From NCBI GenBank assembly GCA_934373635.1, contig CAKROZ010000008.1:13226-77225 (forward strand): a stretch of DNA of 64,000 nt, read 5' to 3'. The position numbers and the translations under genes were made by a program. The notes beneath the pieces were generated by a model. The model was not told where the DNA came from and searched no databases. It was given only the letters and a program-made list of their open reading frames with translations. Numbering within the stretch: position 1 is the stretch's first letter; the number at the start of each line of letters is the position of its first letter. Below, piece after piece: positions 7,332 through 13,995 of the stretch. The DNA comes from an uncultured Eubacteriales bacterium (lineage in GTDB: Bacteria > Bacillota > Clostridia > Oscillospirales > CAG-272).

Positions 7332-7777
7332 CGAAACACGACCTTTTGACCTATGCGAGGGCGGTAAAACGCCTTCGCACCCTCGACGCGCAGATCCGCG
7401 GGTACGAGGACGCCGAGCTTTACAGCGCGAACAACCGCGCCCCCACCCCGCTGCCCTACGACCACGGGAACGCGGTCAGCCCCGATGTCCTCGCGGGCAG
7501 GGTGGAGAAGCGGGACGAAATGCAAAAGCGGAGGGAAGCCCTCGAAGCGGAGGCAGAGGAGGGAATGCGGTATATCTTCATCGCTTGTCATGTTCTCGAC
7601 CATTCCGAAATCGAATTTGCGAAACTTCGCTACGTCGGCAAGAAAAAAGGCGACTTCCCGTATCCGCAACCGGTAGAGGACTTCTTCGACCTTGCGAGAA
7701 TGCTCGGGATCTCGCGGCGAAAATGCTTTATCGTTCAGCGCACGATCCTTGAAAAGGTCGCGGAAATTCAGGTATAG
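7328..7777 (+). CDS. ArpU/RinA-like phage late transcription regulator
   Basis: 149 residues. N-terminal half is a coiled coil typical of this group (LLTYARAVKRLRTLDAQIRG; DEMQKRREALEAEAEEGMRY), the C-terminal half a sigma-region-4-like helix-turn-helix (EDFFDLARMLGISRRKCFIV). Proteins of this build (DUF1492/ArpU/RinA) stand at the end of the early operon and switch on late genes. The position before the packaging and head genes supports that, although an accessory region of about 7 kb now separates them. Confidence 0.7.
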   Translation: MTKHDLLTYARAVKRLRTLDAQIRGYEDAELYSANNRAPTPLPYDHGNAVSPDVLAGRVEKRDEMQKRREALEAEAEEGMRYIFIACHVLDHSEIEFAKLRYVGKKKGDFPYPQPVEDFFDLARMLGISRRKCFIVQRTILEKVAEIQV

Positions 7778-7779
7778 CC

Positions 7780-7836
7780 TATGAAGCACTTAGGGAACAT
7801 CACGGAGATCCGCGGCGACCGCGTGCCGGTCGTGTA
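7780..7836 (+). pseudogene. N-terminal stub of a phage DNA cytosine methyltransferase
   Basis: An 18-codon frame (MKHLGNITEIRGDRVPVV, then TAG). It resembles the first residues of many Clostridia phage C5-cytosine methyltransferases, which open with HLGDITKING...PPVD and continue into the SPCQDLS catalytic block. Here a stop follows at once and no catalytic part is found nearby. It follows the late regulator, a common place for such a methyltransferase. Similarity is from memory of the family. Confidence 0.4.
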
Positions 7837-7862
7837 GCAAAAAAGAATAGGAGGAGAGGACG

Positions 7863-8054
7863 ATGAATGAGGAATTGAAGCCCTGCCCGTTCTGTGGAGC
7901 AGAGGGTGACATAACATACAACTATGATAAAAAGTTTGTCCCGTATTGCACAAATAACGATTGCTTTTTGAATGAAATTGACTATGGGTTTGAAACAGAG
8001 CAGGAAGCAATCGAAGCATGGAACAGGAGGGCAAGTGATGAGCAGATACATTGA
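7863..8054 (+). CDS. Lar-like restriction alleviation / zinc-ribbon protein
   Basis: 63 residues with AGGAGAGGAC ribosome site. Starts MNEELKPCPFCGAEGDI, then YCTNNDCF and a C-terminal TEQEAIEAWNRRA. K-P-C-P-F-C-G plus E-A-I-x-A-W-N-R-R is the signature of the Lar family (Pfam Lar_restr_allev); lambdoid Lar modulates type I restriction. Whether this one does so is not known; many phage copies are uncharacterised. Confidence 0.75.
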   Translation: MNEELKPCPFCGAEGDITYNYDKKFVPYCTNNDCFLNEIDYGFETEQEAIEAWNRRASDEQIH

Positions 8055-8349
8055 CGCGGAAAAAATTGAATATAAGACAGTTGCTTACCCCGTTTTTGAT
8101 TTTTCTACAGGAATGGTGTACACAAAGTGCTTAGAGGGAGAATACGCAAGGCAAGAAGACATTGAGAGTCTGCCGAAAGCCGATGTGCGGGAAGTAAAGC
8201 GCGGAAAATGGTTCCGCACCGTTCCGACCACTACAAAAAGTTATCGCCGGATCTGCTCGCTTTGCGGGAAGATCGCATACATGATCCGCGCGAGATATAC
8301 CTATTGCCCGTGGTGCGGTGCAAAGATGGACGGAGGCGAGAGCGAATGA
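8038..8349 (+). CDS. Phage zinc-ribbon protein
   Basis: 103 residues from the ATG at 8038 (GGAGGGCAAGTG upstream), overlapping the Lar-like gene by 17 nt. N-terminus MSRYIDAEKIEYKTVAYPVF is common to a widespread phage group (starts with YIDAE), the middle has IESLPKADVREVKRGKWF, and the C-terminus is a ribbon: CSLCGK...YCPWCGAKMDGG. Function unknown. Confidence 0.65.
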   Translation: MSRYIDAEKIEYKTVAYPVFDFSTGMVYTKCLEGEYARQEDIESLPKADVREVKRGKWFRTVPTTTKSYRRICSLCGKIAYMIRARYTYCPWCGAKMDGGESE

Positions 8350-8528
8350 GAGAGTGCAAAGAAGAGGCAGACAAGCACGGCATGACGATCGAAAAGGCAA
8401 TCGAACGATTGCGCGAGGAATACGAAAAAGCACGCGCGGCGCAGTATGTCAACGACCCGGTAGCATACGCACTCTACCATGTGTGGAAAGAAGCGGACAA
8501 GGCGTCCGAGAAAAGGAGAAGACAATGA
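8346..8528 (+). CDS. Small hypothetical helical phage protein
   Basis: 60 residues, ATG overlapping the previous stop (ATGA). Strongly helical and charged: EEADKHGMTIEKAIERLREE. No family recognised. Its own stop overlaps the next start codon. Confidence 0.5.
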   Translation: MRECKEEADKHGMTIEKAIERLREEYEKARAAQYVNDPVAYALYHVWKEADKASEKRRRQ

Positions 8529-9055
8529 AATCCGTACTTATCAGCATACGCCCGAAGTGGTGTGACCTCATAGCGAAAGGCGAAAAGACAATAGAGGTGC
8601 GAAAGACGCACCCGAAACTGCAAACGCCGTTCAGGGTATATATCTACCGAACAAAAGGAACCGTTCCTCATATCATCAATGGAAAATGGGTGCAGATGAA
8701 GGTTGGCGGAACGGTCATCGGCGAGTTTATCTGCGATAAGGTTTATGAACTTGTAAACGCTTTCGGCGGCATTATGTTTGCGGACGAAAACCTTAATCAA
8801 TTAGAGCCGCAACTTTTTAGGGATATGAGTTGTCTGACGGACGAGCAAACAGCAGATTATTTGGGCGACAAAGACGGCTACGGCTTACATATTACCGACT
8901 TAAAGATCTACGACAAGCCGCGGAAATTGAGCGAGTTTTGTCGTCATGATAATACCTATGATAACGCCTTTGGCTGGGCGTTCGAGAATAGAGCGAAAAG
9001 CGCACCGTTAACTCGCCCCCCGCAGTCTTGGTGCTATGTGGAGGAGCTCGAATAA
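8525..9055 (+). CDS. ASCH/PUA-like domain phage protein
   Basis: 176 residues from the ATG at 8525 (AAAAGGAGAAGACA upstream). MKSVLISIRPKWCDLIAKGE and KTIEVRKTHPKL are the characteristic start of ASCH-type PUA-like folds; the mid part (GTVIGEFICDKVYEL) and the final APLTRPPQSWCYVEE agree. Such domains bind RNA or modified nucleotides. Frequent in Firmicutes prophages near recombination genes. Exact role unknown. Confidence 0.75.
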   Translation: MKSVLISIRPKWCDLIAKGEKTIEVRKTHPKLQTPFRVYIYRTKGTVPHIINGKWVQMKVGGTVIGEFICDKVYELVNAFGGIMFADENLNQLEPQLFRDMSCLTDEQTADYLGDKDGYGLHITDLKIYDKPRKLSEFCRHDNTYDNAFGWAFENRAKSAPLTRPPQSWCYVEELE

Positions 9056-9103
9056 CAAAACGCATCAATTCACAAATTATTCACAACAAACTTGCGTCAG
9101 GTC

Positions 9104-9132
9104 TTGATTTGCACTCCCATCTGTGCTAAAAT
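9104..9132 (+). promoter_or_regulatory. Putative promoter with short downstream transcript
   Basis: TTGATT (9104-9109), 17 bp, TAAAAT (9127-9132). The predicted RNA starts near 9139 and meets an imperfect GGACG...CCGTCC hairpin with a T-rich end (about 9153-9197), so it may be a 55-60-nt RNA or the remains of an older cassette. No ORF starts here. Confidence 0.4.
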
Positions 9133-9200
9133 GGTATCATGAAATAGATATCGGACGACGACCTGCGGAGTGAAAATTTCGCGGTTGCCGTCCTTTTCTA

Positions 9201-9229
9201 TTGACAAAAATAGGATATGGTGCTACAAT
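9201..9229 (+). promoter_or_regulatory. Promoter of cassette 1, overlapping the start codon region
   Basis: TTGACA (9201-9206), exactly 17 bp, TACAAT (9224-9229). An ATG at 9228 shares two bases with the -10 box, and the ATG used in the shared tag pattern is at 9234, close to the expected +1. Any mRNA from this promoter would have essentially no 5' leader. No AGGAGG-like sequence lies in front of 9234. Confidence 0.7.
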
Positions 9230-9233
9230 GAGT

Positions 9234-9974
9234 ATGAACTGGAACGAACAAGACCACCCGCGGGATAACGACGGGAAATTCACCGATAAAGGTACGGGGA
9301 CTCCGAAGAAGGTTGAATATCGGCAGAATACCCCCTACGAGAAGATTCTCGCGGACGATCGGGCGAGAGAAGCAGAGAGCGCGAAAGCGCCAAAGCCAGC
9401 GCCGTTCTTTTCCCACATGAAGAGCGGGAAAGACTTCCGAGGGAAGTTGCTCGCGGCAAAGGAGCAGATCGACGAAAGAGCGCGTTGGCGCGTGTCGAGC
9501 GATTACACCGAGTCGGATTATGAGGCGGAAGGAGTAAAGCTCTACGCGTCGGGCGATTCCGTGTATGCGCTGAAGCCGCACGGGAAAGGATATGACATTG
9601 TGAGTGTGTGCGCCGTGCGTGGCAAGGGCGCAAAAGGACGTGAGATCCTTGCGGACGCGGTCGCCAAAGGCGGCGATCGTTTGGACGCTTTTGGCGCTGA
9701 CTTATTTAATTTTTATACCCGCAACGGCTTTGCTCCTGTGAGTTGGACGCCGTTCAATGCGGAATACGCGCCCGAAGACTGGAAGAGTGCGAAGACACAT
9801 GGCTTTGATGTACAGGAAGAACCCGTTATCTTTTATAAGTATACGGGCAAAAGCACGCCATATACAGAGCGCACCTACGAGGAATTTTTACAGACGGTAA
9901 AGCCCGATGAAGGCGCGGACGGTTACGATAACGCTATGAGAAAGAGAGATGAAGAACTTGATAACGCGAAATGA
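9234..9974 (+). CDS. Tagged effector A1, GNAT-like C-terminal domain
   Basis: 246 residues from 9234. Residues 1-45 are the shared tag: MNWNEQDHPRDNDGKFTDKG, then VEYRQNTPYEKILADDR. The C-terminal part has beta strands GVKLYASGDSVYALKP and DIVSVCAVRGKGAKGREIL, an R-x-x-G-x-G/A-like acyl-CoA motif, then RLDAFGADLFNFYTRNGFAP, as in the last strands of GNAT acetyltransferases. The GNAT call is an inference from this order, and the substrate is unknown. The 3' end overlaps the next gene by 26 nt. Almost identical to A2 at 12396. Proposed role: effector or toxin of a toxin/immunity cassette. Confidence 0.65.
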   Translation: MNWNEQDHPRDNDGKFTDKGTGTPKKVEYRQNTPYEKILADDRAREAESAKAPKPAPFFSHMKSGKDFRGKLLAAKEQIDERARWRVSSDYTESDYEAEGVKLYASGDSVYALKPHGKGYDIVSVCAVRGKGAKGREILADAVAKGGDRLDAFGADLFNFYTRNGFAPVSWTPFNAEYAPEDWKSAKTHGFDVQEEPVIFYKYTGKSTPYTERTYEEFLQTVKPDEGADGYDNAMRKRDEELDNAK

Positions 9975-10168
9975 TCTGAACAACAAAAACAGCACATACG
10001 AAGAGTACAAGGCGGCGATTTACGGTATTCTTATGGACGAGTATTTTCCGGACGATAAAGAAGCCGTACAGAAAGCTATGGAATGCGAAGATAAATCGAT
10101 CCGATACGGCTATGAACACGGATACGATGCCGCTGATAAGGCGTGGGGGATTTCTTTGCTTGTCGAAT
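9305..10168 (+). repeat. Segmental duplication, left copy (effector A and partner)
   Basis: The stretch is nearly identical to 12470-13333 (constant offset 3165). It covers all but the tag start of effector A plus its partner gene. A second block, 10171 to about 10560, matches 13886 to about 14275 (offset 3715); the 550-bp shift is the two extra partner units in the right copy. Confidence 0.8.
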
Positions 10169-10170
10169 AA
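9949..10170 (+). CDS. Partner (putative immunity) protein of effector A1
   Basis: 73 residues, start codon inside the last 26 nt of the effector gene. Core pattern NKNSTYEEYKAAIYGILMDE, then acidic helices, and a C-terminal ADKAWGISLLVE. Identical in protein sequence to the copy at 13114 and clearly paralogous to 13401 and 13679 (shared L-x-N-K-N-S-T-Y-x-E-F/Y and D-x-A-W-G-I). Small, acidic and coupled to a toxin-like gene, as immunity proteins are; function otherwise unknown. Confidence 0.6.
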   Translation: MKNLITRNDLNNKNSTYEEYKAAIYGILMDEYFPDDKEAVQKAMECEDKSIRYGYEHGYDAADKAWGISLLVE

Positions 10171-10190
10171 TCAACGAACAATTTAACACA

Positions 10191-10218
10191 AAAGGGAACC
10201 GTTCAGACGGCTCCTTTT
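10191..10218 (+). terminator. Intrinsic terminator of cassette 1
   Basis: Stem GGA-A-CCGT / ACGG-C-TCC with loop TCAG followed by TTTTT. The same hairpin (GGGAACCG...CGGCTCCC) recurs at 12307, 13907, 14813 and 23586, always after an accessory cassette. Confidence 0.75.
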
Positions 10219-10247
10219 TGTTATGCTCGAATATCGATAATTTTTCC

Positions 10248-10276
10248 TTGACATCGAAAAGAAAGGAGCGTATAAT
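10248..10276 (+). promoter_or_regulatory. Consensus promoter of cassette 2 with embedded ribosome-site motif
   Basis: TTGACA (10248-10253), 17 bp, TATAAT (10271-10276): both boxes are perfect. AAAGGAG lies inside the spacer, and the TTG start codon begins 4 nt after the -10 box. The sigma-A start site would fall at or after the start codon. Confidence 0.75.
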
Positions 10277-10280
10277 AGAG

Positions 10281-10841
10281 TTGCAAACATGGAATGAGAG
10301 CGACCACCCGCGGGACAATGACGGCAAGTTTACCGAGAAAGGCGCAGGTGCGTCCTCTGCGGCGGACGAACCGATTGACCCGCGGAAGATCGTCTACCGA
10401 CAGAATACACCCTATTGGCAGATCCTCGAAGACGACCGAAAGAGGGAAGAGGAAGCGGAGCGGAGAAAGAACGCCGCAAGGCTTCCGCTCGACTTCTTTT
10501 CGAAGGAGAACCGCAAGAAGCTGACGCGGGAGGATATTCCGTCGGAGGTGTACGGGTTTGCAAACGATAAGTTGATGACGGCGCACCATCGAAGGCATGC
10601 GCGGGAGATGGGATACAAAGACCCGAAGCAATACGAGAAAGGCGCGATTGAATTTTGGAAGCATGGAGAGGGTACGATTTACGCTTGTGATATCACGCAA
10701 TGCTTTTACAAGTTTAACCATAGGGCGCGGGAATTTGTCAGTGTGAATCCCGCGGGAGAAATAAAGACCTTTTATGTGAGCGATAAAAAAGCATTCGACC
10801 GCAAAATAATTCAATACCATCTTAGGGAGATCGACAAATGA
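10281..10841 (+). CDS. Tagged effector B1, possible BECR-type nuclease domain
   Basis: 186 residues if the TTG at 10281 is used; there is no in-frame ATG before the tag, and the sister genes have ATG or TTG at the same place. Tag: W-N-E-S-DHPRDNDGKFTEKG, then IVYRQNTPYWQILEDDR after a longer linker. The C-terminus reads HAREMGYKDPKQYEKGAIEF, then short strands ending AGEIKTFYVSDKKAFDRK. This layout (helix with H, then 4 strands, G-x-I-x-T-F/Y) recalls barnase/EndoU/colicin-type RNase toxins; that is a guess from pattern. The N-terminal DNA is nearly identical to B2 (13996) while the C-terminus diverges. Stop overlaps the next ATG. Confidence 0.6.
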   Translation: MQTWNESDHPRDNDGKFTEKGAGASSAADEPIDPRKIVYRQNTPYWQILEDDRKREEEAERRKNAARLPLDFFSKENRKKLTREDIPSEVYGFANDKLMTAHHRRHAREMGYKDPKQYEKGAIEFWKHGEGTIYACDITQCFYKFNHRAREFVSVNPAGEIKTFYVSDKKAFDRKIIQYHLREIDK

Positions 10842-11104
10842 GCAATTATATTCTTCAATGCACAGTGTGCGGGTTGAAATTCGATATAACGAAAGATGAA
10901 GTCTGTCCCTACTGTGAATGGCAAAACACGTGGGATGAGGCGTCAGAGGATGATTATAATCCCATCAATGGAATGACGCAGAAGTTGGCTCGTGATCGTT
11001 ACAAGCGAGGACTGAATGTCTTCGGCAATCCTCTTCCGAAAGTCCGCCCGAAAGACGAAGAGGGGGAACTGTTCATTCCCGAAATTTCTTACGACGAAAA
11101 GTGA
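10838..11104 (+). CDS. Zinc-ribbon partner protein (cassette 2, first)
   Basis: 88 residues, ATG overlapping the effector stop (ATGA). N-terminal ribbon CTVCGLKFDITKDEVCPYC, then NGMTQKLARDRYKRGL and the C-terminal GNPLPKVRPKDEEGE. Belongs to a family with members at 11124, 11395 (first half only), 14538 and 27119. Coupled to a toxin-like gene, so a candidate immunity protein (inference). Confidence 0.6.
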   Translation: MSNYILQCTVCGLKFDITKDEVCPYCEWQNTWDEASEDDYNPINGMTQKLARDRYKRGLNVFGNPLPKVRPKDEEGELFIPEISYDEK

Positions 11105-11123
11105 GGAAGAAAGAGGAAAAGTG

Positions 11124-11384
11124 ATGAAGTACATTTGGAAGTGTACCGTTTGCGGGCAGATTTTCGATGCGGATAAAACGGATTTTGATTGCCCGTATTG
11201 TGGGTGGATGAATTGCTTCGACTGTTCTTTTGACGACGAGCGTGATAGCGCAAACGGAATGACGAGAGAAGAAGCAAAAAAACGCTTTCGTTGCGGGCTT
11301 GACAAGCGTGGCAACCCTCTGCCGAAGGTAAGACCGAAGGACGCAGAGGGCGAACCTTTGAACGCGAACGAAGGCAACGCGTAA
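11124..11384 (+). CDS. Zinc-ribbon partner protein (cassette 2, second)
   Basis: 86 residues from the ATG at 11124 (AAAGAGGAAAAGTG upstream). Same layout as its neighbour: CTVCGQIFDADKT, CPYCGW, SANGMTREEAKKRF, then GNPLPKVRPKDAEGE. The two differ at many positions, so this is an old duplication, as expected for immunity genes that track different toxin variants. Confidence 0.6.
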   Translation: MKYIWKCTVCGQIFDADKTDFDCPYCGWMNCFDCSFDDERDSANGMTREEAKKRFRCGLDKRGNPLPKVRPKDAEGEPLNANEGNA

Positions 11385-11394
11385 GGATTGAAAA

Positions 11395-11631
11395 ATGAGC
11401 AACTATGTTCTTCAATGCACAGTGTGCGGGTTGAAATTCGATATAATGAAAGATGAAGTCTGTCCCTACTGTGGTATGCGAGAAAATCACAAAATCAAAG
11501 AAGAAATGCACCGTTTTTATGAGATCAGTCGTGACAAAAGGACGCCGGATGATATTCGCGAATTTGCGGAACGAAAGATGATTTTGCTTGCAACGCTTTG
11601 GAAAAAGCCGAAAGGCATAGAGGAGGTATGA
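11395..11631 (+). CDS. Zinc-ribbon protein with swapped C-terminus (cassette 2, third)
   Basis: 78 residues. The first 25 residues (MSNYVLQCTVCGLKFDIMKD, then EVCPYC) are almost the same as the protein at 10838 and the DNA is nearly identical there, but the rest (HKIKEEMHRFYEISRDKRTP...) is unrelated and lacks the GNPLPKVRP tail. Looks like a recombinant between a zinc-ribbon partner and another small gene. Confidence 0.55.
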   Translation: MSNYVLQCTVCGLKFDIMKDEVCPYCGMRENHKIKEEMHRFYEISRDKRTPDDIREFAERKMILLATLWKKPKGIEEV

Positions 11632-11633
11632 TG

Positions 11634-11771
11634 ATGAGCAATTATCAATGGACGGAGATCGACTACAAACTCAAAGAAATCGACCCGGGCTATGTACCGA
11701 TCGAAGAGCGCTCCAAAGAAGAACAGGAGGAGGCATACGATCGCACTTTTGACTGGGACGACGATGATTGA
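11634..11771 (+). CDS. Short acidic hypothetical protein
   Basis: 45 codons, too short for most ORF filters. I choose the third of three consecutive in-frame ATGs (11634), 7 nt after GGAGG. Begins MSNYQWTEIDYKLKEIDPGY and ends in a run of aspartates. Last gene of cassette 2; function unknown. Confidence 0.45.
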   Translation: MSNYQWTEIDYKLKEIDPGYVPIEERSKEEQEEAYDRTFDWDDDD

Positions 11772-11798
11772 GGAATTCGTCGATTTTTTCAAATTCAC

Positions 11799-11827
11799 TT
11801 GACTTCACGCGTAAAATGAGATATAAT
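11799..11827 (+). promoter_or_regulatory. Promoter of the HD-domain gene
   Basis: TTGACT (11799-11804), 17 bp, TATAAT (11822-11827), followed by GAGGTGA 9 nt before the ATG at 11851. Unlike the tagged effectors, this gene has a normal, though short, leader. Confidence 0.75.
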
Positions 11828-11850
11828 AATAGCGTGAGGTGATGATTTCG

Positions 11851-12285
11851 ATGAACAACATTCAGAAGGCATTGAACATTGCGATCAAAGCGCACAAAGG
11901 CGCCGTCGACAAGGGCGGGAACGACTATATTTTTCACCCCGTGACGGTTGCGCTTTTCTGTCAGTCCGACGACGAAAAGACGGTTGCGCTTCTTCATGAT
12001 GTGGTGGAAGATACATCGATCACACTCGATGATCTTCGCCGTGAAGGATTTCCCGAGCATATCGTCGCCGCGGTGGACGCCGTGACAAGGCGAAACGACG
12101 AAAAGGGGCAGAACGGCAGAGCCGTCTACCTGAAACGGGTAAAAGCAAACTCGCTTGCACGCAAGGTAAAACTTGCCGATCTGCAGCACAATAGCGATCT
12201 GACCCGCATTCCTCACCCGGCAGAGAAGGACTTTGGAAGGGTGAAGGAATATGCGAAAGAAATTGAGTTTTTGAAGAGCGTCTAA
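11851..12285 (+). CDS. HD-domain protein, small alarmone hydrolase-like
   Basis: 144 residues from 11851. It has the order seen in RelA/SpoT-type hydrolases: AHKGAVDKGGNDYIFHPVTV (first H), LLHDVVEDTSITLDDLRREG (HD pair plus ED), and VKLADLQHNSDLTRI (second D). There is no synthetase or regulatory part, as in stand-alone Mesh1-like hydrolases that degrade (p)ppGpp. As a phage gene with its own promoter and terminator (12307) it may lower alarmone levels in lysogens or during infection; that is inference. Confidence 0.75.
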   Translation: MNNIQKALNIAIKAHKGAVDKGGNDYIFHPVTVALFCQSDDEKTVALLHDVVEDTSITLDDLRREGFPEHIVAAVDAVTRRNDEKGQNGRAVYLKRVKANSLARKVKLADLQHNSDLTRIPHPAEKDFGRVKEYAKEIEFLKSV

Positions 12286-12306
12286 AGATATAACAACCGA
12301 ACACAT

Positions 12307-12335
12307 AAGGGAACCGTTCCGGCGGCTCCCTTTTT
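12307..12335 (+). terminator. Intrinsic terminator after HD-domain gene
   Basis: AAGGGA-A-CCG...CGG-C-TCCCTT with TTTTT; same hairpin type as at 10191. Confidence 0.75.
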
Positions 12336-12362
12336 CTATGCCCAAATATCGGCAGGTTTTCC

Positions 12363-12391
12363 TTGACATTGAAAAGAAAGGAGTGTATAAT
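12363..12391 (+). promoter_or_regulatory. Consensus promoter of cassette 3 with embedded ribosome-site motif
   Basis: TTGACA (12363-12368), 17 bp, TATAAT (12386-12391), AAAGGAG inside the spacer, TTG start codon 4 nt after the -10 box (12396). Same geometry as at 10248, 13963, 21823 and 26407. Confidence 0.75.
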
Positions 12392-12395
12392 AAAA

Positions 12396-13139
12396 TTGAA
12401 AGCATGGCATGAACAAGACCACCCGAGGGATGCAGACGGTAAATTCACTGATAAAGGCGCATGGGTGCCGAAGAAGGTCGAATATCGGCAGAATACCCCC
12501 TACGAGAAAATTCTCGCGGACGATCGGGCGAGAGAAGCAGAGAGCGCGAAAGCGCCAATGTCAGCACCGTTCTTTTCCCACATGAAGAGCGGGAAAGACT
12601 TCCGAGGGAAGTTGCTCGCGGCAAAGGAGCAGATCGACGAAAGAGCGCGTTGGCGCGTGTCGAGCGATTACACCGAGTCGGATTATGAGGCGGAAGGAGT
12701 AAAGCTCTACGCGTCGGGCGATTCCGTGTATGCGCTGAAGCCGCACGGGAAAGGATATGACATTGTGAGTGTGTGCGCCGTGCGTGGCAAGGGCGCAAAA
12801 GGACGTGAGATCCTTGCGGACGCGGTCGCCAAAGGCGGCGATCGTTTGGACGCTTTTGGCGCTGACTTATTTAATTTTTATACCCGCAACGGCTTTGCTC
12901 CTGTGAGTTGGACGCCGTTCAATGCGGAATACGCGCCCGAAGACTGGAAGAGTGCGAAGACACATGGCTTTGATGTACAGGAAGAACCCGTTATCTTTTA
13001 TAAGTATACGGGCAAAAGCACGCCATATACAGAGCGCACCTACGAGGAATTTTTACAGACGGTAAAGCCCGATGAAGGCGCGGACGGTTACGATAACGCT
13101 ATGAGAAAGAGAGATGAAGAACTTGATAACGCGAAATGA
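12396..13139 (+). CDS. Tagged effector A2, GNAT-like C-terminal domain
   Basis: 247 residues from the TTG at 12396. Tag: W-H-E-Q-DHPRDADGKFTDKG, then VEYRQNTPYEKILADDR. From about residue 25 on it is nearly identical to effector A1 (only a few substitutions, e.g. KAPMSAPFF for KAPKPAPFF). The tag's first 25 residues differ more, so the duplicated block seems to have been joined to a different promoter/start segment. Overlaps its partner gene by 26 nt. Confidence 0.65.
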   Translation: MKAWHEQDHPRDADGKFTDKGAWVPKKVEYRQNTPYEKILADDRAREAESAKAPMSAPFFSHMKSGKDFRGKLLAAKEQIDERARWRVSSDYTESDYEAEGVKLYASGDSVYALKPHGKGYDIVSVCAVRGKGAKGREILADAVAKGGDRLDAFGADLFNFYTRNGFAPVSWTPFNAEYAPEDWKSAKTHGFDVQEEPVIFYKYTGKSTPYTERTYEEFLQTVKPDEGADGYDNAMRKRDEELDNAK

Positions 13140-13333
13140 TCTGAACAACAAAAACAGCACATACGAAGAGTACAAGGCGGCGATTTACGGTATTCTTATG
13201 GACGAGTATTTTCCGGACGATAAAGAAGCCGTACAGAAAGCTATGGAATGCGAAGATAAATCGATCCGATACGGCTATGAACACGGATACGATGCCGCTG
13301 ATAAGGCGTGGGGAATTTCTTTGCTTGTCGAAT
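12470..13333 (+). repeat. Segmental duplication, right copy
   Basis: Counterpart of 9305-10168 (offset 3165), nearly identical. Continues at 13886-14275 as counterpart of 10171-10560 after the two extra 278-bp partner units. Confidence 0.8.
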
Positions 13334-13335
13334 AG
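13114..13335 (+). CDS. Partner (putative immunity) protein of effector A2
   Basis: 73 residues, protein identical to 9949-10170. Starts within the last 26 nt of the effector gene, so the two are translationally coupled. First member of a run of three paralogous partner genes. Confidence 0.6.
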   Translation: MKNLITRNDLNNKNSTYEEYKAAIYGILMDEYFPDDKEAVQKAMECEDKSIRYGYEHGYDAADKAWGISLLVE

Positions 13336-13339
13336 TGCG

Positions 13340-13408
13340 AGCGATACCGAAGGCGCGGACGGCTACGATAACGCTATGAGAAAGAGAGATAAAGAACTTG
13401 ATGGATAA
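13340..13408 (+). pseudogene. Left-over 3' end of effector A in front of partner gene 2
   Basis: The frame S-D-T-EGADGYDNAMRKRDKELDG-stop matches the last residues of effectors A1/A2 (EGADGYDNAMRKRDEELD). It contains its own ATG (13376), and its stop overlaps the ATG of the next partner gene at 13401, which could couple translation. No upstream toxin part is present. Confidence 0.7.
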
Positions 13409-13613
13409 TCATAGACTCACGAACAAAAACAGCACCTACGAGGAATTTGAGGCGGCGGTCTATCAAATTTTGTGCGATGATTTTCCCGGAGAAGAAGAGG
13501 CGGTAAAAAAAGCGATGGATTCTGTAAAAGAAGACGGAAAGCATATTTGGCAATACGCCAATGGATCGTCGGCTGGCGATACTGCGTGGGGGATCGGGCT
13601 TCTTGTCGAATAG
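13401..13613 (+). CDS. Paralogous partner (putative immunity) protein, second
   Basis: 70 residues. MDNHRLTNKNSTYEEFEAAV and the C-terminal GDTAWGIGLLVE align with 13114-13335, while the middle differs strongly. Start overlaps the stop of the toxin-tail remnant. A typical orphan immunity paralogue pattern. Confidence 0.55.
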   Translation: MDNHRLTNKNSTYEEFEAAVYQILCDDFPGEEEAVKKAMDSVKEDGKHIWQYANGSSAGDTAWGIGLLVE

Positions 13614-13617
13614 TGCG

Positions 13618-13686
13618 AGCGATACCGAAGGCGCGGACGGCTACGATAACGCTATGAGAAAGAGAGATAAAGAACTTGATGGATAA
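13618..13686 (+). pseudogene. Left-over 3' end of effector A in front of partner gene 3
   Basis: Same sequence as 13340-13408, 278 bp downstream; thus remnant plus partner gene form one duplicated unit. The stop again overlaps the following ATG at 13679. Confidence 0.7.
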
Positions 13687-13885
13687 TCATAGACTCACGA
13701 ACAAAAACAGCACATACGCCGAATTTGAGGCGGCTATTTACTTGATTCTGCGCGAAGAATTTCCGGACAAAGAAGAAGAAATTCAGAGAGAATTGCACGA
13801 TACCCGAGAAATGACAAAAAAGCATTATGAAAAAGGGTACTCTTCGGGCGATGAGGCGTGGGGGATTTCTTTGAATATCGAATAA
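13679..13885 (+). CDS. Paralogous partner (putative immunity) protein, third
   Basis: 68 residues: MDNHRLTNKNSTYAEFEAAI at the start, GDEAWGISLNIE at the end, a divergent and very charged middle. The first 60 or so bases are identical to 13401, the rest diverged, which points to duplication followed by rapid change. Confidence 0.55.
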   Translation: MDNHRLTNKNSTYAEFEAAIYLILREEFPDKEEEIQRELHDTREMTKKHYEKGYSSGDEAWGISLNIE

Positions 13886-13906
13886 TCAACGAACAATTTA
13901 ACACAT

Positions 13907-13934
13907 AAGGGAACCGTTTCGACGGCTCCTTTTT
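13907..13934 (+). terminator. Intrinsic terminator of cassette 3
   Basis: AAGG-GAACCGT...ACGGCTCCTTTTT, almost the same sequence as at 10191. Confidence 0.75.
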
Positions 13935-13962
13935 GTTATGCTCGAATATCGATAATTTTTCC

Positions 13963-13991
13963 TTGACATCGAAAAGAAAGGAGCGTATAAT
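13963..13991 (+). promoter_or_regulatory. Consensus promoter of cassette 4 with embedded ribosome-site motif
   Basis: TTGACA (13963-13968), 17 bp with AAAGGAG, TATAAT (13986-13991), TTG start codon at 13996. Copy of the promoter at 10248. Confidence 0.75.
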
Positions 13992-13995
13992 AGAG

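Noticed and set aside
10143..10280. Upstream extension of effector B1 through terminator and promoter
   Set aside because: The open frame runs through the terminator hairpin of the preceding cassette; the shared tag starts at the TTG at 10281, as in the sister genes. A start at the TTG of the -35 box cannot be fully ruled out.
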